DNA from: an uncultured Selenomonadales bacterium
Lineage (GTDB): Bacteria; Bacillota; Negativicutes; Selenomonadales; Selenomonadaceae
Length of the DNA stretch: 42,542 bases
Reading direction: 5' to 3'
Assembly: GCA_947165145.1 (NCBI GenBank)
Contig: CAMUZG010000022.1
Location: 1 to 42,542, forward strand
Position numbers and translations under genes: made by a program. The notes under the pieces are model-generated. The model saw nothing but the letters and a program-made list of their open reading frames with translations, had not been told where the DNA came from and did no database searches. This document shows, piece after piece, positions 1 through 9,089 of the stretch. Positions within the stretch are counted from its first letter, which is position 1, and every line of letters starts with the position of its first letter.

Positions 1-610
1 GATTAAAAGTCTGCGGATGATTTTGAGTTTGTGGTTGCTGATTAAAAGTTTGCGGATGATTTTGAGTTTGTGGTTGCTGATTAAAAGTTTGCGGCTGATT
101 CTGGGCTTGAGGTTGCTGATTAAAAGTTTGCGGCTGATTCTGAGCCTGCGGTTGCTGATTGAAAGTTTGCGGCTGATTCTGAGCTTGTGGTTGCTGATTG
201 AAGTTCTGCGGCTGATTCTGAGCTTGAGGTTGCTGATTGAACGATTGCGGCTGATTCTGAGCTTGAGGTTGCTGATTAAAAGTTTGCGGCTGATTCTGAG
301 CTTGAGGTTGCTGATTGAAGTTCTGCGGTTGATTCTGAGCTTGTGGTTGCTGATTGAAAGTTTGCGGCTGATTCTGAGTTTGCGGTTGTTGATTGAAAGT
401 TTGCGGCTGATTTTGGGCTTGTGGTTGTTGATTGAACGTCTGCGGTTGATTCTGAGCTTGAGGTTGCTGATTAAAAGTTTGCGGCTGATTCTGTGCTTGA
501 GGTTGCTGATTGAAAGTTTGCGGCTGATTTTGGGCTTGTGGTTGTTGATTGAACGTCTGCGGTTGATTCTGAGCCTGCGGTTGCTGATTGAATGTTTGCG
601 GTTGTTGATT
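1..610. repeat. 39-bp tandem repeat array, about 15.7 copies in window
   Basis: Each 39-bp unit encodes 13 residues of the minus-strand protein. Differences between copies are mostly single substitutions (for example Q/H, A/T, S/G positions) that keep the frame. A higher-order period of 117 bp is visible: 391-457 is identical to 508-574. The array continues past the left edge, so its full copy number is unknown. Confidence 0.95.
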
Positions 611-1429
611 CATTGATTGAGGCTGTGAAAATCTTCCGCCGAAATTTTTAAACATCGATTGCAATAGACGTTGTGTCGGCGATTGCGGTCGCGGTTGTTG
701 CGATTGAGCTTGTTGTTGCGATTGCGATTGCTGTTGAAGCTGTTCTTCCGTCTGCGTGTCGACGCCTGGTCGCGGCATGAAAAATTTCACGAGCTGTTTT
801 AAAAATTCCATGCCTTCGGATTGCGGCTGTTGTTGAGGTTGAGCGGCGGCGGGCATCTGCGCCAGCTGTGATAAAATTTCGTAGAGTGCTTGCGGAAGTT
901 GTTCAGCGGTTTTGGCGTCGACGAGTTCAAATGCCGCCTTCGACATCAGCACTGGTTCGAGAGAATCGCCGCCTTCTTGCGTGACGACTGTGTTTTTCAA
1001 ATTCGACAGCAATGCTTGCGTCTCGTCGCTTAATTCCATTGAGTAGCCCTTTTCGATGAGCGTACCGACTTGCACGAGCATTCGCGAGAAGAGCATGAGT
1101 TGGTCTGCGGAAAAGCGTTGGCTTTCAATCGTGCTGCCAATTCCTTTGGCGAGCGTTGCGTCCACTGACAGCGATTGCCGCAGAATATTTTTGACGACTT
1201 CGCCGACTTCCTGAGGCAATTTCTGTATGCCGAATTTTTCTTCCGCGCCGATTTTGCCGAGTGTTGCCGCCATATCTTGAATTGCTGTCTTCAAGCTAAC
1301 ATTCGTTTGCGGTCGAAAGCCACCAGAGCCGCCGCCGTCATCCTGTCGTCTTACTCCGTCGGGACCGCTGGGCATTTGTCGGCGATCTATCGGTCGAATT
1401 CCCGTTGCGCCCGAATCAATCAATGGCAT
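1..1429 (-). CDS. Q/N/P-rich tandem-repeat protein, 3' end outside window
   Basis: The frame is open from an ATG at 1429 (GGAGGG Shine-Dalgarno 8 bases upstream) to the left edge, 476 codons with no stop. Residues 1-45 are polar and glycine/arginine-rich. Residues about 46-190 are a predicted mostly helical domain with no family I recognise. Residues about 190-272 are Q-rich, and from about 273 the protein is 13-residue repeats with consensus QQPQAQNQPQTFN. There is no signal peptide or membrane segment, so a cytoplasmic location is likely. The Q/N-rich repeats resemble prion-like or phase-separating low-complexity regions by composition only. It is transcribed divergently from purF. Function is unknown. 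The reading frame is certain; the total length is not known. Confidence 0.8.
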   Translation of the reverse strand, partial: MPLIDSGATGIRPIDRRQMPSGPDGVRRQDDGGGSGGFRPQTNVSLKTAIQDMAATLGKIGAEEKFGIQKLPQEVGEVVKNILRQSLSVDATLAKGIGSTIESQRFSADQLMLFSRMLVQVGTLIEKGYSMELSDETQALLSNLKNTVVTQEGGDSLEPVLMSKAAFELVDAKTAEQLPQALYEILSQLAQMPAAAQPQQQPQSEGMEFLKQLVKFFMPRPGVDTQTEEQLQQQSQSQQQAQSQQPRPQSPTQRLLQSMFKNFGGRFSQPQSMNQQPQTFNQQPQAQNQPQTFNQQPQAQNQPQTFNQQPQAQNQPQTFNQQPQAQNQPQTFNQQPQAQNQPQTFNQQPQTQNQPQTFNQQPQAQNQPQNFNQQPQAQNQPQTFNQQPQAQNQPQSFNQQPQAQNQPQNFNQQPQAQNQPQTFNQQPQAQNQPQTFNQQPQAQNQPQTFNQQPQTQNHPQTFNQQPQTQNHPQTFN

Positions 1430-1466
1430 AACTTATCCCTCCGTTTGGTCTGCGATAATTGCGTTG

Positions 1467-1495
1467 AGTATAATACAAAGCTTGCGGGGCGGCAA
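1467..1495 (-). promoter_or_regulatory. Probable promoter of the tandem-repeat protein
   Basis: On the minus strand TTGCCG (1490-1495) is followed after 17 bases by TATACT (1467-1472), 38 bases before the ATG. It is divergent from the purF promoter, and the two share a region of about 90 bases. Confidence 0.45.
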
Positions 1496-1527
1496 GTTTT
1501 GCAACGTTAACAGTTCCCGCGCGGTTT

Positions 1528-1556
1528 TTGACAAAGCAAACCAGCTTGAATATAAT
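1528..1556 (+). promoter_or_regulatory. Consensus sigma-70 promoter of purF
   Basis: TTGACA (1528-1533), a 17-base spacer and TATAAT (1551-1556) match the sigma-70 consensus at all twelve positions. Transcription would start near 1563, inside or just before the inverted repeat at 1561-1619, so that repeat would form the purF leader. No purine riboswitch was recognised. Confidence 0.75.
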
Positions 1557-1560
1557 TGGG

Positions 1561-1619
1561 AATTAGGAATTAGAAATTTGAAATTTTAATTCCACATTCC
1601 TAATTCCAAATTCCTAATT
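1561..1619. repeat. Heptamer-type dispersed repeat, inverted form
   Basis: Left arm of AATTAGG-type heptamers and right arm of the complementary CCTAATT type, forming an imperfect inverted repeat of 59 bases in the purF leader. In RNA this could fold into one long A/U-rich hairpin ending 18 bases before the purF ATG. Member of the family also found at 9058, 17068, 18618, 19875, 20907, 29093 and 36482. Confidence 0.85.
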
Positions 1620-1637
1620 GACAAGCGGGGTGGCGGC

Positions 1638-3065
1638 ATGGATTTTGAAATGGGATTGGTAGGCGAGAAGTGCGGCGTTTTCGGCATGTTCGACCTGAAC
1701 GGCGGCGACGTGGCTCAAACAATTTATTACGGGCTTTACGCACTGCAACATCGCGGACAAGAAAGCGCAGGTATCGCGGTTACGGACACGTCAATTCGAC
1801 GCGACGAAGTCATTTGCCGCAAAGATCTCGGACGAGTCAACGAAGTCTTTCACGCGGAAGATATTCACGCACTCAAAGGCAATCTCGGCGTCGGTCATGT
1901 GCGATACTCCACGGCGGGCGCGTCTACTCGCGAAAATTCTCAGCCGCTCGTCTTGGCTTACATCAAAGGTACGCTCATGCTTGCTCACAACGGCAACTTG
2001 GTCAATGCTCCGCGTTTACGGCGTGAATTGGCAGCGGGTGGTGCAATCTTCCAGACTACAACCGATACCGAGACCATTGCCTATCACATTGCTCGCGAAC
2101 GTGTAAAATCTCGTTCCGTGCAGGAAGCGACCGTTCGTGCCTTAAAAAAAGTTCAAGGCTCCTATTCGCTCGTGGTTGCCAGTCCGCGCAAATTAATCGG
2201 TGCCCGCGACCCGTGGGGTTTTCGTCCGCTGGTTATCGGCAAATTGGACAACGCTTATATCATCACCTCGGAGACCTGCGCACTTGAGACCATTGACGCT
2301 GAATTCATTCGCGACGTGGCTCCTGGCGAAGTCGTCACTATCTTCCACAACGGCAGGATTGAATCGAACATGGAACTTGCCTTGCCCGAAGAGAAGACCG
2401 CGCGTTGTGTCTTCGAGTATATTTATTTCTGCAGACCCGACACGACTTTTGACGGCATGAGCGTCACGCAGGCGCGAATCATTGCCGGCAAACTCCTTGC
2501 GAAAATTCATCCCGTCGCAGCTGATTTGGTCGTCGGCGTGCCGGAAAGCGGCAATATGGCGGCGGTCGGCTACTCAATGGAATCGGGCATTCCTTACGGT
2601 ATCGCCTTCACGAAAAATACTTACGTCGGCAGAACTTTCATCAAGCCGCAACAATCAAGCCGTATGCAAAGCGTCAAAGTCAAGCTCAACGTTCTGCGCG
2701 ATGTCGTCAAGGGCAAACGTCTCGTCATGATTGATGATTCAATCGTCCGTGGCACGACGAGCAATCAAATCGTCACCATGCTCAAAGAAGCTGGTGCGGC
2801 TGAAGTTCATATGCGCGTATCAAGTCCGCCGTTCTGTCACCCGTGCTATTTTGGTATCGACATTCCCGACGAAACTCAGCTCATTGCAAACAATCGTTCC
2901 GTTGAAGAAATTTGCAAACATATCGGCGCGGATTCTTTAGGATACTTGCCGCTTGAATGTTTGAAAGAAATGTCAGGCGGGCGACAAATTTGCACGGCGT
3001 GTTTCAGCGGCGATTATCCGATACCGCCACCAACTGAAGATATTCGCGGCGACTACCTCAAGTGA
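1638..3065 (+). CDS. purF: Amidophosphoribosyltransferase
   Basis: First committed enzyme of purine synthesis: PRPP plus glutamine gives 5-phosphoribosylamine. The ATG at 1638 follows a GGGGTGGCGG ribosome-binding region. An 11-residue propeptide precedes Cys12 (CGVFG), the glutaminase nucleophile exposed after processing. The NTN-hydrolase domain shows QHRGQESAGIA and SFLVVA-like blocks; the PRPP loop VMIDDSIVRGTTS lies near residue 363. Cysteines at RCVFEY, HPCYFG and CTACFSGDYP match the iron-sulphur ligands of the Bacillus-type enzyme. The length of 475 residues is normal for that type. No other pur gene is present in the window. The downstream lipoprotein starts 18 bases after the stop, so the two may be co-transcribed. 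Confidence 0.97.
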   Translation: MDFEMGLVGEKCGVFGMFDLNGGDVAQTIYYGLYALQHRGQESAGIAVTDTSIRRDEVICRKDLGRVNEVFHAEDIHALKGNLGVGHVRYSTAGASTRENSQPLVLAYIKGTLMLAHNGNLVNAPRLRRELAAGGAIFQTTTDTETIAYHIARERVKSRSVQEATVRALKKVQGSYSLVVASPRKLIGARDPWGFRPLVIGKLDNAYIITSETCALETIDAEFIRDVAPGEVVTIFHNGRIESNMELALPEEKTARCVFEYIYFCRPDTTFDGMSVTQARIIAGKLLAKIHPVAADLVVGVPESGNMAAVGYSMESGIPYGIAFTKNTYVGRTFIKPQQSSRMQSVKVKLNVLRDVVKGKRLVMIDDSIVRGTTSNQIVTMLKEAGAAEVHMRVSSPPFCHPCYFGIDIPDETQLIANNRSVEEICKHIGADSLGYLPLECLKEMSGGRQICTACFSGDYPIPPPTEDIRGDYLK

Positions 3066-3082
3066 AAGGAGAAAATTTTTTT

Positions 3083-3742
3083 ATGCTCAAAAGGATTTTT
3101 ATTTGTGTGCTGATGTTAGCGGCAATTTGTCTAAGCGGTTGCGGCTCCGAAAAAATTGTTGGCAGTCCCGATAAAGCTGTCCTCGCCTTCGCCGAAATTG
3201 CAATGACGGGCGCGTCCGATAACATGTCAGCGGCGGGCTTTACTGCGGACGACCAAAACGAAATTCGCCGTAATACTGCCGCGTCGTTCGTCGAGTCGAT
3301 GGCGAGTATTGCTCCTCTCAATGACGCTACTGCCGAGCAAATCACGAACATTTACTTCGACAAACTCAAGGACACGTTGAAATTCAACGCGAAGTTGAAG
3401 AAGGACGACGCTAACCGCCCGATTGTCGAACTAACTGCGACGCCGATTGATCAAGGCGAAACTGCTCGCAAGACCGCCGCTAAAAATGACGAACTCATCG
3501 CGCTTATCGGCATGGTCGGTCAACTCAAAGCTGACGGCGCGACTGAAGATCAGCTCAAAGAAAATCCTGACGTGCAAAAGCTTGCAGTCACCGCGCTCAC
3601 AAAATACGTCGACAACATTCACTTCAAGCCCGAAGAAACTTTCGACGTGCCCTGCGAGAAAATTACGGGGCGCGACGGAAATCTTCATTGGGCTCCCGCC
3701 GACGCTAACGAATTCGTCAATTTCCTGACCGGCAAAAATTAA
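3083..3742 (+). CDS. Predicted lipoprotein (DUF5105-like)
   Basis: The ATG at 3083 has AAAGGAG about 11 bases upstream and gives a lipoprotein signal peptide with lipobox LSGC at residues 17-20. The mature part, about 200 residues, begins with a short polar linker, then KAVLAFAEIA and mixed helical segments ending in a strand-rich stretch with one Cys. This resembles the DUF5105/DUF4878 type of secreted Firmicute lipoproteins, whose function is not known; the family call rests on overall pattern only. A GTG at 3062 is in frame but would add residues in front of the signal peptide. It lies between purF and a second lipoprotein gene that starts 25 bases after its stop. Confidence 0.75.
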   Translation: MLKRIFICVLMLAAICLSGCGSEKIVGSPDKAVLAFAEIAMTGASDNMSAAGFTADDQNEIRRNTAASFVESMASIAPLNDATAEQITNIYFDKLKDTLKFNAKLKKDDANRPIVELTATPIDQGETARKTAAKNDELIALIGMVGQLKADGATEDQLKENPDVQKLAVTALTKYVDNIHFKPEETFDVPCEKITGRDGNLHWAPADANEFVNFLTGKN

Positions 3743-3767
3743 TCCGACTGAAAGGACGGTTTTGCAG

Positions 3768-5795
3768 ATGTTGAAGCAGTCAGTTCAAAAATTTTTCCTA
3801 CTCGCTGTCTTCATAGCGACAACGTTGCTTGCGGGCGGTTGCACCGACATATCGCCACCTGTCGAAGATAAACCAGAGCGCAAAGTGACTTCCGCGAAGT
3901 TCGACGACATTTACAAGGCAACGGATACTTGGCTCGTGCAATGGTACATTTGCGGCACTGATTTGGAATCGGGTAGCGGCGCGGCATCTTCCGACATTCA
4001 AGAGCTGTTGAACGTCAAACTTCCCGACAACGTGCAAGTTTTGATTCAGACGGGCGGCGCGAATCAGTGGCACAATAACGTTGTGTCTTCCACGGCTGTT
4101 GAACGTTTCCTTTACAATAAGGACGGTCTGCAACGACTCGCCACGCTTGACGACGCTGACATGGGCGACGCAAATACGCTGGCTGATTTCCTCCGTTACG
4201 GCAAAGAAAATTTCACGGCTGACCACAAAGTTATCGTCTTTTGGGATCACGGCGGCGGCTCGGCTGTCGGTGTCTGTCTGGACGAACGCACAAAACATTT
4301 CTTGAGCTTGAACGACCTGCGCACGGCTTTTGCGGCTGTCTACGAACCGATAATCGATAACCCGCCATTTGAACTCATCGGCTTTGACGCGTGCTTAATG
4401 GCGACTTACGACACGATTAGCTCGTTGGAAGGCTTTACCCGCTACGTCACGGCGTCCGAAGAAGTCGAGCCTGGTATCGGTTGGGATTACACCGGTTGGG
4501 TCGGAGCACTCGCCACGAATCCCGCAATGAGCGGCGGCGGTCTCGGTCAAGCGATTTGCAACACGTACATCGACGCCTGCGCCAAATACAATCTCGACGA
4601 TACCGCAACGCTTTCCGTCATGGACTTGAACAAATTGCCCGAACTCCGCAACGCTTACGAATCGTTCGGTTTGGAGGCTCTGCGCACGGCTCATAAAAAT
4701 CCACGGAACTTTTTCGCGAAATTCAGTCGCGGGGCGGCTCAAGCTGAAAATTACGGCGGCAACACTCGTCGCACGGGATTCACGAACATGGTTGACATTG
4801 TCGACTTGGCGCGAACGAACAAATCACTTCTCCCGAACACGTCAGACAAATTGATTGGTGCCGTTCAAGATGTCGTCGTCTACAAAACGACGGGCGGCTA
4901 TCGTGCACGTAGCGAAGGTCTTGCCGGCTTCCACTCCTACAGCGGTGACGAACAAAGCTTGGTGAATTACATCAAGTTAGACGCCGCGCCCGTTCCGCAG
5001 AAACTTTTGTACTACTACTTGATTTACGGCAAACTTCCCGATAACGTCATTCCACTGCTTGAAGGCGACGCGCTCGTTACGCCCGTACCGGACAGACCGC
5101 CCGCTGAACGTCAAGAACTTTTTGAGCTGAAAGACTTGCAAGACATGCCCGTTAAGCTCGACAAGGATAACAACGCTTTCGTTCAGCTCACGCCCGAACA
5201 AATGGATTTGCTCGCAAGTGTACGTTGTCAGCTCGTCTACATGGACGCCGATAACGATTTGCTCATCTACCTCGGCAGCGACGCCGACATCAAAGCCGAT
5301 TGGAAAGCAGGAACTTTCACCGACAATTTTCGCGCGGTGTGGCCTATGCTTGACGGTCACCCTGTTTACGTCGAGATTACCGAAGAGAATGACGGCTACA
5401 ACCTGTATTCAATCCCGATTAAACTTAACGGCGTCGAATGCAATCTGCAAGTCGCTTACGTCTACGCCGAGAAAAAATATTACATCATCGGCGCGCGCAA
5501 AGGTCTCGACAGCAACGGCATGAGCGACCGCGATTTAATTAAGCTTAAGTCGGGCGACGAAATTACAACGCTCCATTACGCGATGACAATCAGCGGCGAC
5601 GACCAAGACTTCACGCAGGTTGAAGTTGACACCTTCACAATCGGCGACACCCCGCAAGTCAAAGATGAAGACCTCGGCAACGGCAACTACGCTTACGCCT
5701 TCGAGTTCGTCTCACCGACGGGCGATAGTGTCACGTCTGATTTCGTTATGTTCACGGTAAGCAATGGCGAGATTGTTACGAACATTAACGAATAA
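3768..5795 (+). CDS. Clostripain-like (family C11) cysteine peptidase lipoprotein
   Basis: Secreted lipid-anchored peptidase predicted to cleave after basic residues, as in clostripain and PmC11. The signal peptide ends in lipobox LAGGC. The catalytic dyad is visible: His161 in FWDHGGG and Cys209 in GFDACLMA, each preceded by the hydrophobic strand typical of caspase-like folds. Residues about 50-410 form the C11 core; the C-terminal 260 residues are strand-rich and of unknown role. The ATG at 3768 is 8 bases after GGACGG; a TTG at 3762 in the same frame is possible. Family members often carry out self-cleavage or surface processing. The upstream lipoprotein may be a partner, but nothing in the sequence proves this. 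Confidence 0.88.
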   Translation: MLKQSVQKFFLLAVFIATTLLAGGCTDISPPVEDKPERKVTSAKFDDIYKATDTWLVQWYICGTDLESGSGAASSDIQELLNVKLPDNVQVLIQTGGANQWHNNVVSSTAVERFLYNKDGLQRLATLDDADMGDANTLADFLRYGKENFTADHKVIVFWDHGGGSAVGVCLDERTKHFLSLNDLRTAFAAVYEPIIDNPPFELIGFDACLMATYDTISSLEGFTRYVTASEEVEPGIGWDYTGWVGALATNPAMSGGGLGQAICNTYIDACAKYNLDDTATLSVMDLNKLPELRNAYESFGLEALRTAHKNPRNFFAKFSRGAAQAENYGGNTRRTGFTNMVDIVDLARTNKSLLPNTSDKLIGAVQDVVVYKTTGGYRARSEGLAGFHSYSGDEQSLVNYIKLDAAPVPQKLLYYYLIYGKLPDNVIPLLEGDALVTPVPDRPPAERQELFELKDLQDMPVKLDKDNNAFVQLTPEQMDLLASVRCQLVYMDADNDLLIYLGSDADIKADWKAGTFTDNFRAVWPMLDGHPVYVEITEENDGYNLYSIPIKLNGVECNLQVAYVYAEKKYYIIGARKGLDSNGMSDRDLIKLKSGDEITTLHYAMTISGDDQDFTQVEVDTFTIGDTPQVKDEDLGNGNYAYAFEFVSPTGDSVTSDFVMFTVSNGEIVTNINE

Positions 5796-5808
5796 TTTTT
5801 CCACGCAA

Positions 5809-5853
5809 CAAAAAAGATTGGCAAGGCTAGAAACGTCTTGTCAATCTTTTTTT
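5809..5853. terminator. Bidirectional terminator between the C11 peptidase and dnaJ
   Basis: AAAAAAGATTGGCAAG and CTTGTCAATCTTTTTT pair over 16 bases with one wobble around an 11-base loop. A-tract on one side and T-tract on the other suit both converging transcripts. Confidence 0.85.
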
Positions 5854-5883
5854 ATTCACGCTAAGATTTGGCGTTGTTGTCCG

Positions 5884-7053
5884 CTACTCAAACAAATCTT
5901 TGAGCTTGTCGAAGAACGATTTCTTTTCGGGATTGTTAGTTGAGTCGGAGCCGCCGTCCTCGAAGTCGCGCAAAAGTTTTTTCTGACGGCTCGACAAATT
6001 CTGCGGCGTGAGAACTTTGATTTTGACAAACTCATCACCGCGTTCATCGCCGCGCAACCTAGGAACGCCTTTGCCGCGAATTCTCATCACTTTGCCCGAC
6101 TGCGTGCCTTCAGGAATCACCAAATCAACTTTGCCGTCAATCGTCGGAGCTTCAATCTTCGCGCCGAGAGCAGCTTGAACGAAACTTATCGGGACTTCGC
6201 AATAAACGTCAATACCTTGCCGCGTGAAAATCCTGTGCGGCTTGATGTTGATGTAAACGTACAAATCGCCGGGTTGACCGCCGCGTTCACCAGCTTGACC
6301 GCCGCCCGAAATTCTGAGCCGTTGACCTTCGTCGACGCCTTTGGGAATGCTGAGGTTAATTTCGCGGGTGACTTTGACTTTGCCGCTGCCGTGGCAGTGT
6401 TCGCAGGGATTCTTGACGATTTGTCCCGTGCCGTGACAGCGTTCGCAAGGTCGAGAATTTGCAATGACACCAAAAGGCGTGCGCGTTGTCGTTTGTCGCA
6501 TACCAGTTCCGTGGCAATCGGGGCATTCGTCGGGAACGGTACCTTTCTTTGCACCAGTACCGCCGCATTCTTCGCAATTCTCCAGTCGCGGAACTGTGAT
6601 TGTCATGTCCTTGCCGAAAGCCGCTTCCTCGAACGTTATCGACAAATCGTAGCGAAGGTCAGCACCGTTTTGAGGACCAGCCTTTTGACGCGTGCGAGCT
6701 CTTCCGCCGCCGCCGAAGAATTGCTCGAAGATGTCGCCCATATCGAAAGTAAATCCGCCGCCGCCGCCGAAAATGTCGTCCATGTTGATACCGCCGCCGC
6801 CTGGTCTGTAACCTGCACTGCCGTCGACGCCTGCATGACCGAATTGATCGTATTGAGCGCGTTTATCTTTATCCTTGAGAACTTCATAAGCCTCGTTGAT
6901 TTCCTTCATTTTGGCTTCAGCGGCTTTGGGATTGTCGCGATTCAAGTCGGGGTGATATTTTTTCGCCAGACTGCGGTAAGCTTTTTTGATTTCGTCGTCG
7001 GTGGAATTTTTGTTGACACCGAGCACTTCGTAATAATCTCTTTTGCCTGCCAT
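5884..7053 (-). CDS. dnaJ: Chaperone DnaJ (Hsp40)
   Basis: Co-chaperone that delivers substrates to DnaK and stimulates its ATPase. J domain at residues 1-70 with HPD at 34-36; G/F-rich linker with several GGGG runs; four CxxCxGxG zinc motifs ([32 protein letters not shown]); then the two C-terminal beta domains. The length of 389 is normal. AAGGAG precedes the ATG by 8 bases. It is the last gene of grpE-dnaK-dnaJ but is separated from dnaK by 131 bases holding an octamer repeat and a terminator-like hairpin, so its expression may be partly uncoupled from dnaK. Confidence 0.98.
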   Translation of the reverse strand: MAGKRDYYEVLGVNKNSTDDEIKKAYRSLAKKYHPDLNRDNPKAAEAKMKEINEAYEVLKDKDKRAQYDQFGHAGVDGSAGYRPGGGGINMDDIFGGGGGFTFDMGDIFEQFFGGGGRARTRQKAGPQNGADLRYDLSITFEEAAFGKDMTITVPRLENCEECGGTGAKKGTVPDECPDCHGTGMRQTTTRTPFGVIANSRPCERCHGTGQIVKNPCEHCHGSGKVKVTREINLSIPKGVDEGQRLRISGGGQAGERGGQPGDLYVYINIKPHRIFTRQGIDVYCEVPISFVQAALGAKIEAPTIDGKVDLVIPEGTQSGKVMRIRGKGVPRLRGDERGDEFVKIKVLTPQNLSSRQKKLLRDFEDGGSDSTNNPEKKSFFDKLKDLFE

Positions 7054-7073
7054 AAAATCATCTCCTTAAGCAA

Positions 7074-7105
7074 AAAACGGGGAGAGAGAATTTGTCTCCC
7101 TCCCC
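7074..7105 (-). terminator. Intercistronic terminator between dnaK and dnaJ
   Basis: On the minus strand an 11-base stem (GGGGAGGGAGA with TCTCTCTCCCC, one mismatch) and a 5-base loop are followed by G and six T, then after four bases by the AAGGAG of dnaJ. It should reduce read-through from dnaK into dnaJ. Confidence 0.8.
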
Positions 7106-7111
7106 AGCGAG

Positions 7112-7187
7112 TTAGGTTATTAGGGAATTAGGTTAATAGTGGAAGATTTTTCTACTAACCTATTAACCTATTAACCTACTAACCTTA
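7112..7187. repeat. Octamer-type dispersed repeat, inverted form
   Basis: AGGTTAAT-type octamers in the left arm, core GAAGATTTTTCTAC, and complementary octamers in the right arm. The only other copy in the window is 25617-25699, which has almost the same core. The last bases overlap the dnaK stop codon (7185-7187). Confidence 0.85.
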
Positions 7188-9035
7188 TTTTTTAGTTGTC
7201 CATTCGGCGTCGATTGTGTCGTCGTCTTTTTTGTCGGAAGAATTTTGTTGTTGTTGCGTGAAGTCGGCGTTGGGTTCGCCCTGCTGACCTGCCGCGCCCG
7301 ATTTATAAGCTGCTTCGCTGAGTTTGTAGAGAGCTTGACGAACGTCTTCGGTAAGTTTTTTGAGAGTGTCGATGTCGGCGGATTCCAATTTTTCTTTGAG
7401 AACCTGCGCGGCGTCGCGAACGTCTTTAATCAGCGAATCGTCGACTTTGCCCTCGAAGTCTTTGCAAGTTTTTTCGGCTTGATAAACGGTGTGTTCGGCG
7501 TCGTTTTTGGCGTCGACAGCTTCGCGTTGCTTTTTGTCTTCGGCTTCGTGAGCGGCTGCCTCTTTGACCATGCGGTCGATGTCGTCTTTGCTCATGCCGC
7601 TGGACGATTGAATTGTAATCTTCTGCTCTTTACCGGTGGATTTGTCTTTCGCGCTGACGTTGACGATACCGTTGCTGTCGATGTCGAAAGTGACTTCGAT
7701 TTGAGGAACGCCACGCGGTGCAGGGGGAATGTCGCTGAGCACGAAACGTCCGAGAGTTTTGTTACCGGCAGCCATTTCGCGTTCGCCTTGGAGCACGTGA
7801 ATTTCGACGCTGGTTTGACCGTCCGCCGCTGTGGAGAAGACTTGAGATTTTTGCGTCGGGATAGTGGTGTTGCGTTCGATAATCTTTGTGCAGACGCCGC
7901 CGAGAGTTTCAATGCCCAAAGACAACGGTGTAACGTCGAGCAGAAGAATTTTGTTATCTTTGCCGAATTCGCCGCTGAGGACGCCGCCTTGAATCGCCGC
8001 GCCGATTGAAACGCATTCGTCGGGGTTAACGCCTTTGGAAGGTTCTTTGCCGAGAATTTCGCGGATTGCGTTCTGAACAGCGGGAATTCTGCTTGAGCCG
8101 CCGACGAGAATAATTTTGTCGATTTGATTGCCCGTCAAGCCTGCGTCTTTCATTGCGGTACGAGTCGGACCCATTGTGCGTTCAACTAAGTCGCGGGTAA
8201 GTGAATCGAATTTTGCGCGAGTCAACGTCAAATCCAAATGCTTCGGACCGGTGGCGTCGGCTGTGATGAACGGCAGGTTGATATTCGTCGACGTCATGGA
8301 GCTGAGCTCAATTTTAGCTTTCTCCGCCGCTTCGATAAGACGTTGAGCACTCATTTTGTCTGCGGAAAGGTCAATACCGTTGTCGCGTTTGAACTCGGCA
8401 ACCATCCAATCCATAACTTTTTTGTCGAAGTCGTCGCCGCCGAGGTGTGTGTCGCCGCTGGTCGATTTGACTTCAAAGGTGCCTTCACTGAGTTCGAGAA
8501 TTGAAACGTCGAACGTGCCGCCGCCGAGGTCGAAAACCAAAATCGTTTCGTCTTGGTCTTTGTCGAGACCGTAAGCAAGTGCGGCAGCCGTCGGCTCGTT
8601 GATTATGCGCAAAACTTCGAGTCCCGCGATTGTACCTGCGTCTTTGGTGGCTTGACGTTGCGCGTCGTTGAAGTAAGCAGGAACGGTGATGACAGCCTGT
8701 TTGACCGTCTCGCCGAGATAAGCTTCTGCGTCGGCTTTGAGTTTCTGCAGAACCATTGCGGAAATTTCTTGCGGCGTGTAGTCTTTGCCGTCGATTGAAA
8801 CTTTATAGCTTTCGCCCATGTGGCGTTTGATTGAAGAGATTGTCCTGTCAGGGTTGCTGATGGCTTGACGTTTGGCGAGTTGACCGACAAGACGTTGACC
8901 GTCTTTGGTGAAGCCGACGACCGACGGGGTGATTCGGCTACCTTCGGGGTTTGTGATGACTGTAGGTTCGCCGCCCTCAACGACACTGACGACGCTGTTT
9001 GTTGTTCCTAAATCTATGCCAATGACTTTGCTCAT
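7185..9035 (-). CDS. dnaK: Chaperone DnaK (Hsp70)
   Basis: ATP-driven protein-folding chaperone working with DnaJ and GrpE. The ATG at 9035 follows GGAAGGAG; an in-frame upstream start would add only six residues across the ribosome-binding site. Start [16 protein letters not shown] is the classical phosphate-1 motif; [12 protein letters not shown] and the [11 protein letters not shown] motif complete the ATPase domain, followed by the substrate-binding domain ([10 protein letters not shown]) and a helical lid. The tail is Q-rich and ends in a DAEW motif like the usual C-terminal EEVD-type tail of bacteria. Length 616. The stop codon lies within an octamer repeat. grpE ends 48 bases upstream. 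Confidence 0.98.
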   Translation of the reverse strand: MSKVIGIDLGTTNSVVSVVEGGEPTVITNPEGSRITPSVVGFTKDGQRLVGQLAKRQAISNPDRTISSIKRHMGESYKVSIDGKDYTPQEISAMVLQKLKADAEAYLGETVKQAVITVPAYFNDAQRQATKDAGTIAGLEVLRIINEPTAAALAYGLDKDQDETILVFDLGGGTFDVSILELSEGTFEVKSTSGDTHLGGDDFDKKVMDWMVAEFKRDNGIDLSADKMSAQRLIEAAEKAKIELSSMTSTNINLPFITADATGPKHLDLTLTRAKFDSLTRDLVERTMGPTRTAMKDAGLTGNQIDKIILVGGSSRIPAVQNAIREILGKEPSKGVNPDECVSIGAAIQGGVLSGEFGKDNKILLLDVTPLSLGIETLGGVCTKIIERNTTIPTQKSQVFSTAADGQTSVEIHVLQGEREMAAGNKTLGRFVLSDIPPAPRGVPQIEVTFDIDSNGIVNVSAKDKSTGKEQKITIQSSSGMSKDDIDRMVKEAAAHEAEDKKQREAVDAKNDAEHTVYQAEKTCKDFEGKVDDSLIKDVRDAAQVLKEKLESADIDTLKKLTEDVRQALYKLSEAAYKSGAAGQQGEPNADFTQQQQNSSDKKDDDTIDAEWTTKK

Positions 9036-9057
9036 ATAAATTTCTCCTTCCAAAAAA

Positions 9058-9089
9058 AATTCCTAATTCCTAATTCCACATTCCTAATT
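9058..9089. repeat. Heptamer-type dispersed repeat between grpE and dnaK
   Basis: Four to five tandem copies of the CCTAATT heptamer, one of them the variant CCACATT. On the minus strand it reads AATTAGG and supplies the TAG stop codon and final Asn of GrpE. It is followed by eight T and the dnaK Shine-Dalgarno. Confidence 0.85.

Noticed and set aside
1-610. CRISPR array
   Set aside because: Units are directly adjacent without unique spacers, and encode protein in frame.
17-616. A 199-codon plus-strand frame rich in Leu over the tandem repeat
   Set aside because: It is the reverse of the Q/N-rich gene; repeats of 39 bp keep all frames open. The minus strand has a Shine-Dalgarno, promoter and a non-repetitive N-terminus.
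1605-1637. TTGACA at 1619-1624 as a second purF -35
   Set aside because: The ATG follows 14 bases later, so a promoter here could not produce a usable leader.
6175-7131. 318-codon plus-strand frame over dnaJ
   Set aside because: Shadow of dnaJ; no Shine-Dalgarno, low-complexity Ala/Val/Phe composition.
7245-8009. 254-codon plus-strand frame over dnaK
   Set aside because: Shadow of dnaK on the opposite strand; composition typical of antisense reading.
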